Below are positions 39,780-50,246 of a stretch of DNA of 51,430 bases, one piece after another; positions within the stretch are counted from its first letter, which is position 1, and each line of letters begins with the position of its first letter. The DNA is taken from assembly GCA_902517175.1 (NCBI GenBank), contig CABYBM010000004.1, forward strand, positions 1 to 51,430, written 5' to 3'. Made by a program: the position numbers and the translations under genes. The notes under the pieces are model-generated. The model was not told the origin of the DNA. It did not search any database and saw nothing but the letters and a program-made list of their open reading frames with translations. The DNA comes from an uncultured Pelagibacteraceae bacterium. GTDB taxonomy: Bacteria > Pseudomonadota > Alphaproteobacteria > Pelagibacterales > Pelagibacteraceae.

Positions 39780-41651
39780 ATGAAAAATGATTTATCTTTT
39801 GATGTAGTAGTAATCGGTGGTGGACATGCAGGTTGTGAAGCTGCAACAGCCTCTGCACGCTTAGGATTAAACACTGCTTTATTTACCCACAAAATTGAAA
39901 CAATTGGTGAGATGTCGTGCAATCCAGCTATTGGTGGATTGGGAAAAGGTCATTTAGTAAGAGAGATAGATGCTCTTGATGGTGTTATGGGAGAGATTGC
40001 TGATAAGTCAGGAATTCAATTTAGGTTGCTAAACAGAAGTAGAGGTCCTGCTGTTCGTGGACCAAGAACACAGTCAGACAGATCATTGTATCGAAAATAT
40101 ATGCAAGAAAAACTTGCAAACTATTGTAATTTAAACATTTTTTCTGATCCTGTTATTAAGTTTATTTTTAATAAAAATACCATAAATGGTTTTGAAACTA
40201 ATAAAGGTAAAAAAGTTACATGTAGTAAGTTAATATTGACAACAGGCACTTTTTTAAATGGTTTGATACATATAGGTGATGAAAAAACACCGGCAGGAAG
40301 ATATGATGAAAAACCTTCTACAGGTTTAAGTGAACAACTACAAAAATATGAATTCAAAATTGGAAGATTAAAAACAGGAACTCCTCCTCGATTAGATTCA
40401 AGAACTATCAATTATAGAAATTTAGAAGAGCAGTTTGCAGATGACGATCCTTATTTTTTTTCTTTTCTAACTAAAGAAATTATAAACAAACAAGTATCAT
40501 GTCGGATGACATACACTAATCACAAGGTACATAAGATAATAGAAAAAAATCTGACTAAAAGCGCAATGTACTCTGGAAACATAAAAGGAGTCGGACCTAG
40601 ATATTGTCCTTCCATAGAGGATAAGATTGTAAAATTCTCTGCCAAAGGACGACACCAGATATTTTTAGAGCCTGAAGGGTTAAACGACCATACAATTTAT
40701 CCAAATGGTATCTCTACTTCCCTTCCGAGTGAAGTTCAGCAAGAAATATGTAATAATATCAATGGTTTAGAGAATGTAAAAATAATTAGACCAGGATACG
40801 CTATTGAATATGACTATATAGATCCTAGGGAGCTTTTCCTTACCCTTGAAACTAAAAAGATTAATAATCTTTATTTAGCTGGCCAAATTAATGGAACCAC
40901 TGGATATGAAGAGGCCGCTGCTCAAGGTCTTGTTGCAGGAATAAATGCAGCATTATCTATTAAGAGAAAAGAACCTTTTATACTAGATAGATCTGATGCG
41001 TATATAGGAGTTATGATAGATGATTTGGTAACTAAAGGTGTTGCTGAACCATATAGAATGTTCACTTCTCGAGCAGAATACAGATTGAGCTTGAGAGCCG
41101 ATAATGCTGATCAAAGATTAACTAATAAAGGTATTGAAATTGGATTAATCGGAGATCAAAGAAAGAAGATATATTTAGATAAATCAGAAAAACTAAAGAA
41201 TATTTCAAACAAAATGCTCAAATCTCTTATTTCACCAAATAAAGCAGAAACTTATGGAATAAAGATAGCTAAAGACGGTATTCTTAGGTGTTCAAATGAA
41301 ATTTTAACGCAAAAAGGTGTTGATATGCATAAAATAAGGGAAATTTGGAGTGATATACCTTTTTACAGTAGTGAAATTGACGAACAGATCGAGATAAATG
41401 CTCATTACAGAGGCTACTTAAAAAAACAAAAAGCTGATATTCTTGCCTTTAAAAGGGATGAAAATCTCATAATACCAGATAAAATTGATTATGATAAGCT
41501 TTCAGGACTATCAAATGAGGTAAAGGCAAAATTTAACGAAATTAAGCCTAAAACTATGGGTCAGGCCTTAAGAATTGATGGAATTACTCCTGCGGCTGTA
41601 TATATTTTGTTGTCACATGTAAAAAGAAAGTCTATTAAGCATATAGCTTAA
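39780..41651 (+). CDS. mnmG: tRNA uridine-5-carboxymethylaminomethyl modification enzyme MnmG
   Basis: '[22 protein letters not shown]', '[24 protein letters not shown]', '[18 protein letters not shown]'. Confidence 0.98.
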   Translation: MKNDLSFDVVVIGGGHAGCEAATASARLGLNTALFTHKIETIGEMSCNPAIGGLGKGHLVREIDALDGVMGEIADKSGIQFRLLNRSRGPAVRGPRTQSDRSLYRKYMQEKLANYCNLNIFSDPVIKFIFNKNTINGFETNKGKKVTCSKLILTTGTFLNGLIHIGDEKTPAGRYDEKPSTGLSEQLQKYEFKIGRLKTGTPPRLDSRTINYRNLEEQFADDDPYFFSFLTKEIINKQVSCRMTYTNHKVHKIIEKNLTKSAMYSGNIKGVGPRYCPSIEDKIVKFSAKGRHQIFLEPEGLNDHTIYPNGISTSLPSEVQQEICNNINGLENVKIIRPGYAIEYDYIDPRELFLTLETKKINNLYLAGQINGTTGYEEAAAQGLVAGINAALSIKRKEPFILDRSDAYIGVMIDDLVTKGVAEPYRMFTSRAEYRLSLRADNADQRLTNKGIEIGLIGDQRKKIYLDKSEKLKNISNKMLKSLISPNKAETYGIKIAKDGILRCSNEILTQKGVDMHKIREIWSDIPFYSSEIDEQIEINAHYRGYLKKQKADILAFKRDENLIIPDKIDYDKLSGLSNEVKAKFNEIKPKTMGQALRIDGITPAAVYILLSHVKRKSIKHIA

Positions 41652-42304
41652 TGGATCAAGAAATTATAAATTCTTACTCAAAACTTTCAGGGCTAAATGT
41701 TTCACGTGAAACATTTTCTGACTTTGAAAGCTATATATCAATGATCTTAGAAAAAAATCAAAAAATCAACTTAATTAGCAATAAAATAAATGAAAAAAAT
41801 GACATAATTGAGCGTCATATTGTTGATTCCGCTCAAATTATTGATATTGTTGACTTTAATAGCAATACAACTACAGATATAGGATCAGGGAGTGGCATGC
41901 CCGGTATAATCATAGCAATTTTACTTAAAAGCTTAAAAATGGATATAAAGGTCAAGCTTTATGAAAAAAGTTACCATAAAAGCCATTTTCTTAAAGAAGT
42001 CTCTACAAAATTAAATCTAAAAACAGAAATAATACAAAAAAATATTTTTGAAGAAAAAAAAATAGAAACAGGAACAATAATGTCTAGAGCATTTAAACCA
42101 ATGCCCGTAGTTTTAGATTTAGTGAATAAAAATTTTTCAAGTTTTTCAAATATAATTTTTTTTATGGGCAAGAGTGGAAGGGAAATTTTTCAAAATACTT
42201 TAAAGGATTGGGATTTAGATTATTCTGAAAAAAAAAGTCTAACTAGCAGAGAGTCTTTTTTAGTAAATGTAAAAAAAATTAAAAAAAAATTAAAAAAAAA
42301 CTAA
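41651..42304 (+). CDS. rsmG: 16S rRNA (guanine-N7) methyltransferase RsmG
   Basis: 'LNVSRETFSDFESY', 'KINLIS', 'RHIVDSAQI', 'DIGSGSGMPGIIIAI'. Confidence 0.95.
   Translation: MDQEIINSYSKLSGLNVSRETFSDFESYISMILEKNQKINLISNKINEKNDIIERHIVDSAQIIDIVDFNSNTTTDIGSGSGMPGIIIAILLKSLKMDIKVKLYEKSYHKSHFLKEVSTKLNLKTEIIQKNIFEEKKIETGTIMSRAFKPMPVVLDLVNKNFSSFSNIIFFMGKSGREIFQNTLKDWDLDYSEKKSLTSRESFLVNVKKIKKKLKKN
41698..41713. promoter_or_regulatory. parS: parS centromere site
   Basis: Perfect 16-bp palindrome TGTTTCACGTGAAACA, identical to the canonical ParB-binding consensus; inside rsmG, upstream of parAB. Confidence 0.96.
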
Positions 42305-43099
42305 ATGCAAATTATTTCAGTCATAAATCAAAAGGGTGGGGTTGGTAAAACAACTTCTGCAATTAACTTAGCAGCAGGCTTATCGCAACAGAACAAGAAA
42401 ATTCTAGTTTTAGACTTAGACCCACAGGGAAATGCAACCACAGGCCTTGGATTATCCAACATAGAAAATTCTTCAGAGACAATTTACGGTGTTCTTAATG
42501 GAACTAAAGAAATAAGTGATGTGATTAAAAGAACGAAGTTTGAAAATCTTGATATAATAACCTCTAACGTAGATTTATCTGGTATTGAGGTGGAGACGGC
42601 TGATGATAATAACAGAGCTTTCTTGTTAAAAGTAAAATTAACCTCGTATTTAAACAATTCTAGAGGTATATACGATTATATATTGATAGATTGTCCACCA
42701 TCTCTAAGCCTACTGACTGTAATGGCGCTGGTAAGCTCAAACTCACTTTTAGTCCCGCTTCAAACAGAATTTTTTGCTTTAGAGGGCTTAACACAGTTAA
42801 TGAAAACAATTGAGAGAATAAAGGTAAGTCTTAACCCTGAGTTGAGCATTAGAGGAATACTATTAACAATGTATGACAAACGAAATAAGCTTTCCTCTCA
42901 AGTTGAGAAAGAGGCTAGAGATTATTTTAATGAAAAAGTTTATTCAACAGTAATTCCTAGGAACGTTAGATTGTCGGAGGCACCTTCACACGGTATGCCA
43001 GTTCTAATATATGACAAGACCTGTCCAGGTAGTAAAGCATATTTTAGTTTTACAGATGAATTCTTAAATCAAGAGACAACAATGGGGAGCGCTGCTTAA
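42305..43099 (+). CDS. parA: Chromosome partitioning ATPase ParA (Soj)
   Basis: 'IISVINQKGGVGKTTSAINLAAGLS', 'LDLDPQGNATTGLG', 'DYILIDCPPSLSLLTVMAL'. Confidence 0.97.
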   Translation: MQIISVINQKGGVGKTTSAINLAAGLSQQNKKILVLDLDPQGNATTGLGLSNIENSSETIYGVLNGTKEISDVIKRTKFENLDIITSNVDLSGIEVETADDNNRAFLLKVKLTSYLNNSRGIYDYILIDCPPSLSLLTVMALVSSNSLLVPLQTEFFALEGLTQLMKTIERIKVSLNPELSIRGILLTMYDKRNKLSSQVEKEARDYFNEKVYSTVIPRNVRLSEAPSHGMPVLIYDKTCPGSKAYFSFTDEFLNQETTMGSAA

Positions 43100-43947
43100 T
43101 GGACTCTAATAAAATAAAAAAAGGACTAGGAAGAGGTTTGTCATCTCTTATTGGTGAAACTAAAATTGAAAGTCAAAAAAACAGACTATCAGTTAGTGTC
43201 CTTATACCTAATAAGTATCAACCTAGAAAAATATTTAATGAGGAAAATTTAAACGAACTTTCTAATTCAATTAGAGAAAGAGGAATTTTACAACCAATCA
43301 TAGTTCGAAAATCTAATGATGAACAATCTAAATTTGAAATAATCGCAGGAGAGAGAAGATGGCTTGCGGCTCAAAAGGCAGGTTTGCATGATGTGCCAGT
43401 GGTGATCACTGAAGCAGATGATTTAAAATCATTGGAATTCGCAATAGTCGAAAATGTTCAAAGACATGATTTAAATCCACTAGAGGAAGCACAGGGATAT
43501 AAAAAACTTATAGACGAATTTTCATATGATCAAGAAAAAGTCTCTAAATTTATTGGTAAAAGTCGCAGTTATATTGCTAACGCACTTAGACTTTTGTCTC
43601 TTCCAGATGATGTGGTTAAATTAATAGAAAAGCAAAAATTATCAGCTGGTCATGCAAAAATTTTAGTTGGATTAGAAAATGCTAGTTTTGTAGCTAGTAA
43701 GATAATTGAAAATAAACTTTCAGTAAGACAAGCTGAAAATTTTGTAAAATTATTTAAAAGAAAAAAACAAAAACACAGTAATACAAAGGATGCAAATATA
43801 ATGCATTTAGAAATGTCAATTGTGAATAAAGTTGGTCTTAATGTAGAAATTAAAAATAAAAAGAATAATAAAGGTCAAATTTCATTTGAATATAAAGATT
43901 TAGATCAATTAAATAAAATCATTGATATAATTAAATCTAATTACTAG
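43099..43947 (+). CDS. parB: Chromosome partitioning protein ParB (Spo0J)
   Basis: 'KGLGRGLSSLIGE', 'IPNKYQPRKIFNEENLNELSNSIRERGILQPIIVR', 'IIAGERRWLAAQKAGL', 'ENVQRHDLNPLEEAQGY'. Confidence 0.97.
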   Translation: MDSNKIKKGLGRGLSSLIGETKIESQKNRLSVSVLIPNKYQPRKIFNEENLNELSNSIRERGILQPIIVRKSNDEQSKFEIIAGERRWLAAQKAGLHDVPVVITEADDLKSLEFAIVENVQRHDLNPLEEAQGYKKLIDEFSYDQEKVSKFIGKSRSYIANALRLLSLPDDVVKLIEKQKLSAGHAKILVGLENASFVASKIIENKLSVRQAENFVKLFKRKKQKHSNTKDANIMHLEMSIVNKVGLNVEIKNKKNNKGQISFEYKDLDQLNKIIDIIKSNY

Positions 43948-44926
43948 TATTAGCTGTTGTTTGATCTAATATAAAATCTCTTATTAGATCAATAGGATTA
44001 CTCAAATTTTTTTTAATCTGTAATTCAATCTCGCTTAATTTGTAAATTAATTTTTTTATATTTTTAGGCTTCCATTTAATTATTTGATTTTTTGTAATAT
44101 CTTTATCTTTCCAGAAAACTGGAGGTTTAGCACTGGATATTGTAAGATCGATATTACGATTTTTTTCAAATTCCTCTGAAAGTTTTAATAATTTTTTTGA
44201 TTTATTTAAAAAGGTTCTAACTATTAAAATACTATCTTCATTACCAAAGGTGTTTTCATTTAAAATATTCACTATCTTCTTTTTATTTTTAGCCAGACAA
44301 TTATCAATTAGAGAAGATATACTTTGATTTTCAATTAAATTTGACAGTTTTGATATAACATCTAGTGTAACTTTATTGCCAGTCATTGCAAATAGTTCAA
44401 TTTTTTCTAGTTCACTTAACAATGTCGCTCTATCTCCATTACATTTGTTTATTAAAACATTAATACTCGATAAGGAAATAAGAATTTTTTTATTTTTTAA
44501 ATAACTGTAAGCAAATTTGATAAGCGTTTGTTCATTATCAGGATAAAAGGCTACACAGATATATTTTTTTTCTTTTTCGAATAGCCCTCTAAGTTTAGAT
44601 TTTTTTTCTAAATTTTCTGAACATATAATAATTTTATCATCAATTTTTTTATTTTTTAATTGATCTAAAATTTTGACTATTTTATCAGTTGCTCTTTTAA
44701 TGATGATAAATTTCTCATTTTCAAATAGTGATTTATTTAAAATATTCTCGATAAATTCATTTTGTGTATCTAATATTTCTTTTTCATCATAATTAATAGG
44801 TTTTACTTTATCTTTCGATAATTGTTCAATAGCGTCATTTTTTAAAGCTTCGTTCTTCCCATAAAAAAGAATTAAATTATTTTCATCAAGATTTATTTTA
44901 TTTATTTCAAAAAATTTTATATTCAC
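43937..44926 (-). CDS. holA: DNA polymerase III delta subunit
   Basis: 329 aa; 'LFYGKNEALKNDAIEQLSKD', 'LINKCNGDRATLLSELEKIELFA'; position after lptE. Confidence 0.88.
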   Translation of the reverse strand: MNIKFFEINKINLDENNLILFYGKNEALKNDAIEQLSKDKVKPINYDEKEILDTQNEFIENILNKSLFENEKFIIIKRATDKIVKILDQLKNKKIDDKIIICSENLEKKSKLRGLFEKEKKYICVAFYPDNEQTLIKFAYSYLKNKKILISLSSINVLINKCNGDRATLLSELEKIELFAMTGNKVTLDVISKLSNLIENQSISSLIDNCLAKNKKKIVNILNENTFGNEDSILIVRTFLNKSKKLLKLSEEFEKNRNIDLTISSAKPPVFWKDKDITKNQIIKWKPKNIKKLIYKLSEIELQIKKNLSNPIDLIRDFILDQTTANTSN

Positions 44927-45378
44927 TCAAAATTTACAAGGTAGGAGGTTATTTTATCTAACATTAAACTAGAAAAATTTTTCTTTATTTGCTTTTCATA
45001 TTTTTTTTCTTCGAACTTATCATTAAAATTTTCCATGTTAAATGTTTCATTTAAGTAAACATTTTGTATTTTTTTATCAATTTCGAATTGTAAATCTAAA
45101 TCTGCATTTAATTTATATTTAGTAATTTTACCAGTTGCGTCCTTTAATATCGGACTTTTAGAATATTTTGTATTTATTTTTATTTGAAATTTTCTTATAT
45201 TATCTTTTCCAATATATTGATTTAAATTTCTTTCAATTGAATAATTTATATCTTTGTCTCCTTTCATTTCTAATGACAAAATTTCAAAATTAATATTTTT
45301 ATTTTGAGTATATATTGGTGTGTAACCACAACCAGATAATACAATTATTGTAAGGAAAATTAAAAAAACTTTTTTCAT
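44923..45378 (-). CDS. lptE: LPS assembly lipoprotein LptE-like
   Basis: Lipobox 'TIIVLSGCGYTPIY'; between leuS and holA. Confidence 0.85.
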   Translation of the reverse strand: MKKVFLIFLTIIVLSGCGYTPIYTQNKNINFEILSLEMKGDKDINYSIERNLNQYIGKDNIRKFQIKINTKYSKSPILKDATGKITKYKLNADLDLQFEIDKKIQNVYLNETFNMENFNDKFEEKKYEKQIKKNFSSLMLDKITSYLVNFE

Positions 45379-45380
45379 TT

Positions 45381-47918
45381 TTATATTATAATATTGATCA
45401 GTTTATTTGGTATGAATATTTTTTTTTTAATTCGATTGCCATCTATATATTTAAAAATATTTTTATCTTTCTTGATTATTTCGATTATTTTATCCTCATT
45501 AATATTAATTTCAGTTTCTAGTATCCCTCTTTTTTTGCCATTAATTTGAACAACTATTTTAGAAAAATCTTCTATTAAATATTTTTCATCAAAACTTGGC
45601 CATTTTAGATCAATTTTTAAGTTTAATAATTTAATACATTCATTTGATAGATGTGGGATGATGGGCATTATTACTATTAAAATTTTATGATAATTGTTCA
45701 ACAGAGTTTGTTTTTTGTAATTATTTTTTATTACTTTAAATAAAAAAGAATATAGTTCATGAATGTGAGCAATAATAACATTATAATTAAAATTATTAAG
45801 GGCATCTGTTACTTTTTTTATAAACCGATTAGTAAATTTAGTAAGTTCATTATTGTCATCCTCAGCATGGTCCTTTTTAATTTCATCATGTATACTTAAA
45901 TTCAAGGACCATAATTTTTGAATAAATTTATGTGCTGAAATAATCCCTTCCTCAGACCACTGAACATCTTTTTCTGGAGGACTATCAGATAAAATGAATA
46001 GTCTTACTGCGTCTGCGCCATAAGTATCAATAATTTTTTGTGGATCTATTGTGTTTTTTTTTGATTTAGACATAGATTCGGAAGGACCAACTTTAATTTT
46101 AATATCAGGATCACTTTTAAGAATTTTTCTCCCATTAATTACTTCAACTTCATCAGGACTTATCCAATTATTATTTTCATCTTTATAAGTTTCATGGCAA
46201 ACCATTCCTTGTGTAAATAATCCTTTAAATGGTTCAGATATATTAAAATTATTATTTTGAAAACTAAGTGCTTTTACAAAAAACCTTGAGTATAATAAAT
46301 GAAGTATTGCGTGTTCTACCCCACCAATATATTGATCTACTGGCATCCAGTAATTTATATCCTCAGCTTTAAATCCATAATCATTATTTTTGGGAGAGCA
46401 AAACCTTAAAAAATACCAAGAGGAGTCCACAAAAGTATCCAAAGTATCTGTTTCTCTTGTGTAATTTTTACCCTTAATATTAATATTCTTCCAATTTTTT
46501 GCCTTATCTAAAGGATTTCCCGTTGGCTCTAATTTATCGATTTTTGGTAATTCTACAGGTAGCATTTCTTTTGGGATTGGATTTGGCTTCCAATTTTCGT
46601 CGTACACTATTGGAATGGGACAGCCCCAATATCTTTGTCTTGAAATGCCCCAATCTTTTAATCTAAAATTAATTTTTTTATTGCCTATCTTTTCTTTTTC
46701 AAGATGTTCAATTGTTTTAACTATAGATTCATCTGGACATTTCAAATTATTTAAAAAAGACGAATTAGCCATATACCCAGATCCAGTATAAGCCTTGTCT
46801 GTGACTTTTACTGCTTCTCCATTAGGTTCACTTGAAATAACAGAAATAACTTTTAGTTCATATTTATTTGCGAAGTCCAAATCTCTTTGATCATGAGCAG
46901 GACAGCCAAATACAGCTCCCAATCCATAATCCATTAAAACAAAATTGGCAAAATAAACAGGAACCTTTTCACTATCATTGACTGGGTTTATTGCTAACAG
47001 ATCTGTTTTAAACCCAATTTTTTCTGCATTTGCAATTGCCTCTTCAGTTGTACCTGTTGTAGAACACTCTTTTTTAAATTCTAGAAATTTTTTATCTTTT
47101 TCGTAAAATTTTGAAATGGGATGGTCAACAGAAATTGCTAAAAAAGACATACCAAATAATGTATCTGGCCGAGTCGTAAAACATTCAATTTCATTAACTT
47201 TTTCAGAATTTTCAATTTTAAATTTAACCTCACAACCAAGTGATTTTCCAATCCAATTTCTTTGCATAACCTTTACTTTATTAGGCCATTCATTCAGGTT
47301 ATCTAATTCTTCAAGTAATTCATTCGCAAAATTAGTAATATTGAAAAACCATTGATTTAATTTACGCCTTTCAACTAATGCACCAGATCGCCAGCCCTTG
47401 CCGTCTATTACTTGTTCATTTGCTAAAACAGTTTCATCAACTGGATCCCAGTTTACATATTGTTCTTTTCTATAAACTAATTTTTTTTTATAAAGTTCTA
47501 AAAAAAATTCTTGTTGGTGTTTGTAATATTCAGAAGAACATGTCGATATTTCTCTGTCCCAATCAATTGATAAACCGAGTAATTTCAACTGGTTTTTCAT
47601 CACAGATATATTTGATTCAGTCCAAGTTTTAGGATCAAGGTTATTTTGTCGTGCAGCATTTTCTGCTGGCATTCCAAAAGAATCCCAACCCATTGGATGC
47701 AATACATTATATCCCTCTAAAATTTTGTATCTGGCTAGTACATCACCTATTGTATAATTTCTGACATGACCCATATGAATTTTTCCAGATGGATATGGAA
47801 ACATTTCTAAACAATAAAATTTTTTTTTGTTTTTATCTTTTTTTGTTTTAAAAGTTTGATTATTAATCCAGTATGATTGCCAATACTTTTCAACTTCTTT
47901 AAAATTATATCTGTTCAC
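45381..47918 (-). CDS. leuS: Leucyl-tRNA synthetase
   Basis: 845 aa; '[28 protein letters not shown]', '[16 protein letters not shown]'. Confidence 0.98.
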   Translation of the reverse strand: MNRYNFKEVEKYWQSYWINNQTFKTKKDKNKKKFYCLEMFPYPSGKIHMGHVRNYTIGDVLARYKILEGYNVLHPMGWDSFGMPAENAARQNNLDPKTWTESNISVMKNQLKLLGLSIDWDREISTCSSEYYKHQQEFFLELYKKKLVYRKEQYVNWDPVDETVLANEQVIDGKGWRSGALVERRKLNQWFFNITNFANELLEELDNLNEWPNKVKVMQRNWIGKSLGCEVKFKIENSEKVNEIECFTTRPDTLFGMSFLAISVDHPISKFYEKDKKFLEFKKECSTTGTTEEAIANAEKIGFKTDLLAINPVNDSEKVPVYFANFVLMDYGLGAVFGCPAHDQRDLDFANKYELKVISVISSEPNGEAVKVTDKAYTGSGYMANSSFLNNLKCPDESIVKTIEHLEKEKIGNKKINFRLKDWGISRQRYWGCPIPIVYDENWKPNPIPKEMLPVELPKIDKLEPTGNPLDKAKNWKNINIKGKNYTRETDTLDTFVDSSWYFLRFCSPKNNDYGFKAEDINYWMPVDQYIGGVEHAILHLLYSRFFVKALSFQNNNFNISEPFKGLFTQGMVCHETYKDENNNWISPDEVEVINGRKILKSDPDIKIKVGPSESMSKSKKNTIDPQKIIDTYGADAVRLFILSDSPPEKDVQWSEEGIISAHKFIQKLWSLNLSIHDEIKKDHAEDDNNELTKFTNRFIKKVTDALNNFNYNVIIAHIHELYSFLFKVIKNNYKKQTLLNNYHKILIVIMPIIPHLSNECIKLLNLKIDLKWPSFDEKYLIEDFSKIVVQINGKKRGILETEININEDKIIEIIKKDKNIFKYIDGNRIKKKIFIPNKLINIII

Positions 47919-47933
47919 AAATAATTAAATTAT

Positions 47934-48491
47934 TTAATTAGTTTTTTTTGAAGGGTCAGTTAAAATATAAGGTTTAAAGTTTTTATCTTTATTTTGTTTT
48001 TCATAAATTGCTGCCCTTTTTAAAATTTTTCTTGCAAGTTCTTTACTTAAGTTTCCTTTTCTTTCAGAAACTGAGCAGTTAAAATTTGTGTCACATTTTC
48101 TATAATAAATTTTTATAGCAAGAGAATTTGATGCAACTTCATTTGATAAAAAGCGAATTGTAACTTTAATTGCTTCATTAGAATTGTTATCTGCATACCA
48201 GTCAGTAATTATAATTCCTCCACTATAGTTTGCTGATGTAAGTGGCATAAAATCAATTATGTCTAAAGAAGCTCTCCAAAGTTCATTTGAACTTGCAAAA
48301 TCAAAAGTTCCACCTTGTTGTTGGCCTAATGTATCTAATCTAAAGCCTCTTCCTTCTTCTAAATTTTTCTTAATTCTCTTTTCAGGTTCAGGTGGGAATT
48401 TTTTTGCGTCTGCTCCAGGCATTTTTCCACCGCAAGAATTCAATGTTAATAACAATATTGATATAAAACCTATATTTTTAAAAAAACTCAT
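47934..48491 (-). CDS. DUF3576 family lipoprotein
   Basis: Lipobox 'LTLNSCGG'; 'NELWRASLDIIDFMPLTSANYSGGIIITDWY'; neighbours leuS-lptE. Confidence 0.88.
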   Translation of the reverse strand: MSFFKNIGFISILLLTLNSCGGKMPGADAKKFPPEPEKRIKKNLEEGRGFRLDTLGQQQGGTFDFASSNELWRASLDIIDFMPLTSANYSGGIIITDWYADNNSNEAIKVTIRFLSNEVASNSLAIKIYYRKCDTNFNCSVSERKGNLSKELARKILKRAAIYEKQNKDKNFKPYILTDPSKKTN

Positions 48492-48724
48492 AACATAAAG
48501 ATAATTAAATTTATTTTAATTTAAAAACTAAACATTCTATACATCAAATTAAAAAAATAGCTAAAATTTGGTGAATTACCTAGCTTTTTAAACTGTTGCA
48601 TATATACAACACTATAAGATTTTATTGAGATTTATTGATACATAAGAGAATTGTAAGCCTTTAATCTGATAAATAAGCAATGTTTATTATTAATAATTAA
48701 CATTAAATTAAAGGAGTAATTAAT

Positions 48725-49666
48725 ATGAACAAATTACAAAAAATAGGTGTGTCAGCATTAGCTGGTTCTCTTATGGCTGTTTCAGCAAACGCCTTAGAGA
48801 TGTCAGTATCTGGTAGCGCCGCTGTAACGTTCGCTGACTACGGTGGCGATGTTACTAACAACGCCTTTTCAGCTGCAGATGGTTTAACTTTCTCAGCTTC
48901 AGGTGAAACTGATGGTGGTCTAACTATAACTTCATCTATCGTGTTAGATAATGGTGTTAACGATGACCAGTCATTATCAATAGGTACAGCTGACATGGGA
49001 ACAGTTACTTTCCATGCTTTAGATGGATCTTCAGCTTTAGGTGCTGTTGATGATGTTATGCCTACTGCTTATGAAGAGCCATGGTTTGGTGTTACTACAC
49101 CTACTAAAGTAGATGGTAAATCAGGAGCAGGTATGTGGCAGTATACTTCAGCATCAATGGGTGGAGCAACTATAACTGCAACTTATCTACCTTCACTTGC
49201 AGCTGTAGCTAACTCACAAACATCGATAGCTGTTGCATTTAGCCCAGAGGCGGTTGATGGTTTAACTGTTGGTTATGCTCAACAAGAAGATGATTCTACA
49301 GCAGGTGCTGCTAATCAAGTTGATGATACAACTATGTACGTTAAGTATGTATATGGATCAATAACTGCAGGTATCCAAGATTCAGAAGGTGACAGTAATA
49401 CTGACTCAGCTGATATTGAATCTTTAGGTATTGGTGTTTCATACGCTGTATCAGATGAAATGTCTGTTTCATATGGTCAACACACTGTTGAGTTTCCAAA
49501 TGATTCAACTAAAACTGACCAAGAGTCAAGTGCTGTTTCAGCATCATACACTTCAGGTGGTATGACTCTTAGTGCAGTAGTAGGTTCAGTAGATAACCTA
49601 AATGGTTCTACTACTGCTGCTAACGATAAAGATACTTACGAGTTTTCTTTATCATTTGCATTCTAA
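48725..49666 (+). CDS. Gram-negative porin (outer-membrane beta-barrel)
   Basis: Signal peptide 'MNKLQKIGVSALAGSLMAVSANAL'; alternating beta-strand pattern; C-terminal aromatic 'YEFSLSFAF'; SD aaaggag upstream. Confidence 0.9.
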   Translation: MNKLQKIGVSALAGSLMAVSANALEMSVSGSAAVTFADYGGDVTNNAFSAADGLTFSASGETDGGLTITSSIVLDNGVNDDQSLSIGTADMGTVTFHALDGSSALGAVDDVMPTAYEEPWFGVTTPTKVDGKSGAGMWQYTSASMGGATITATYLPSLAAVANSQTSIAVAFSPEAVDGLTVGYAQQEDDSTAGAANQVDDTTMYVKYVYGSITAGIQDSEGDSNTDSADIESLGIGVSYAVSDEMSVSYGQHTVEFPNDSTKTDQESSAVSASYTSGGMTLSAVVGSVDNLNGSTTAANDKDTYEFSLSFAF

Positions 49667-49686
49667 TTTAATTTAGATTTAATTTT

Positions 49687-49717
49687 TAAAAGGGCCCCTT
49701 TTTGGGGCCTTTTTTTT
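49687..49717 (+). terminator. Rho-independent terminator after porin
   Basis: aaaagGGCCCCtttttGGGGCCttttttt. Confidence 0.88.
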
Positions 49718-50246
49718 ATTCAAAAAAAGATATGCCAGCGAATGCAAAACAGTTTGCAAGCTTCAGTTTTTTAACATTTTTCTTAGAAATACCACCCAAA
49801 GCTACAGTTTTATTCTTTGATTGTTTATTAAGCAGTTTAAATTTATTAATACCCAAAAAGTTTTGATTTTTTTTAAATAACGATGACAAAAATATTTTTT
49901 TAACTTTTTGTCTTTGTTTTAATTTAATTTCCTTAAAATTGTGAGCTGATCCAATAATGTTAAAATTTTTCTTAAATGAATAGGATAGGTGACTTATACT
50001 CTTGTTAAATGATGGCAGGTAGGCTCCATCTAAATTTAATTTAATTGCTAATTTTACATTATTTGACAGATAAAATTTAATGGACTTTTTTTTACAATAT
50101 TTTTTTATTTTCAAAATTAACATCTCATCTACTCTTTTAGACGTATAGTTTCTAAAAATAATAGTTGTTTGTTTATCTTGTTTATCAATTATGTTTGTAT
50201 CAAATTTATTAATAAAGTAATATTTATTGATCATTACAAAATGCAT
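49716..50246 (-). CDS. Divergent thiamine-phosphate synthase-like protein (ThiE/TenI family)
   Basis: TIM-barrel-like traces: 'LNLDGAYLPS', 'NIIGSAHNFKEI', 'VALGGISKKNVKKL...CFAFAGISFF'; start 50246 or 50234. Confidence 0.65.
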   Translation of the reverse strand: MHFVMINKYYFINKFDTNIIDKQDKQTTIIFRNYTSKRVDEMLILKIKKYCKKKSIKFYLSNNVKLAIKLNLDGAYLPSFNKSISHLSYSFKKNFNIIGSAHNFKEIKLKQRQKVKKIFLSSLFKKNQNFLGINKFKLLNKQSKNKTVALGGISKKNVKKLKLANCFAFAGISFFE

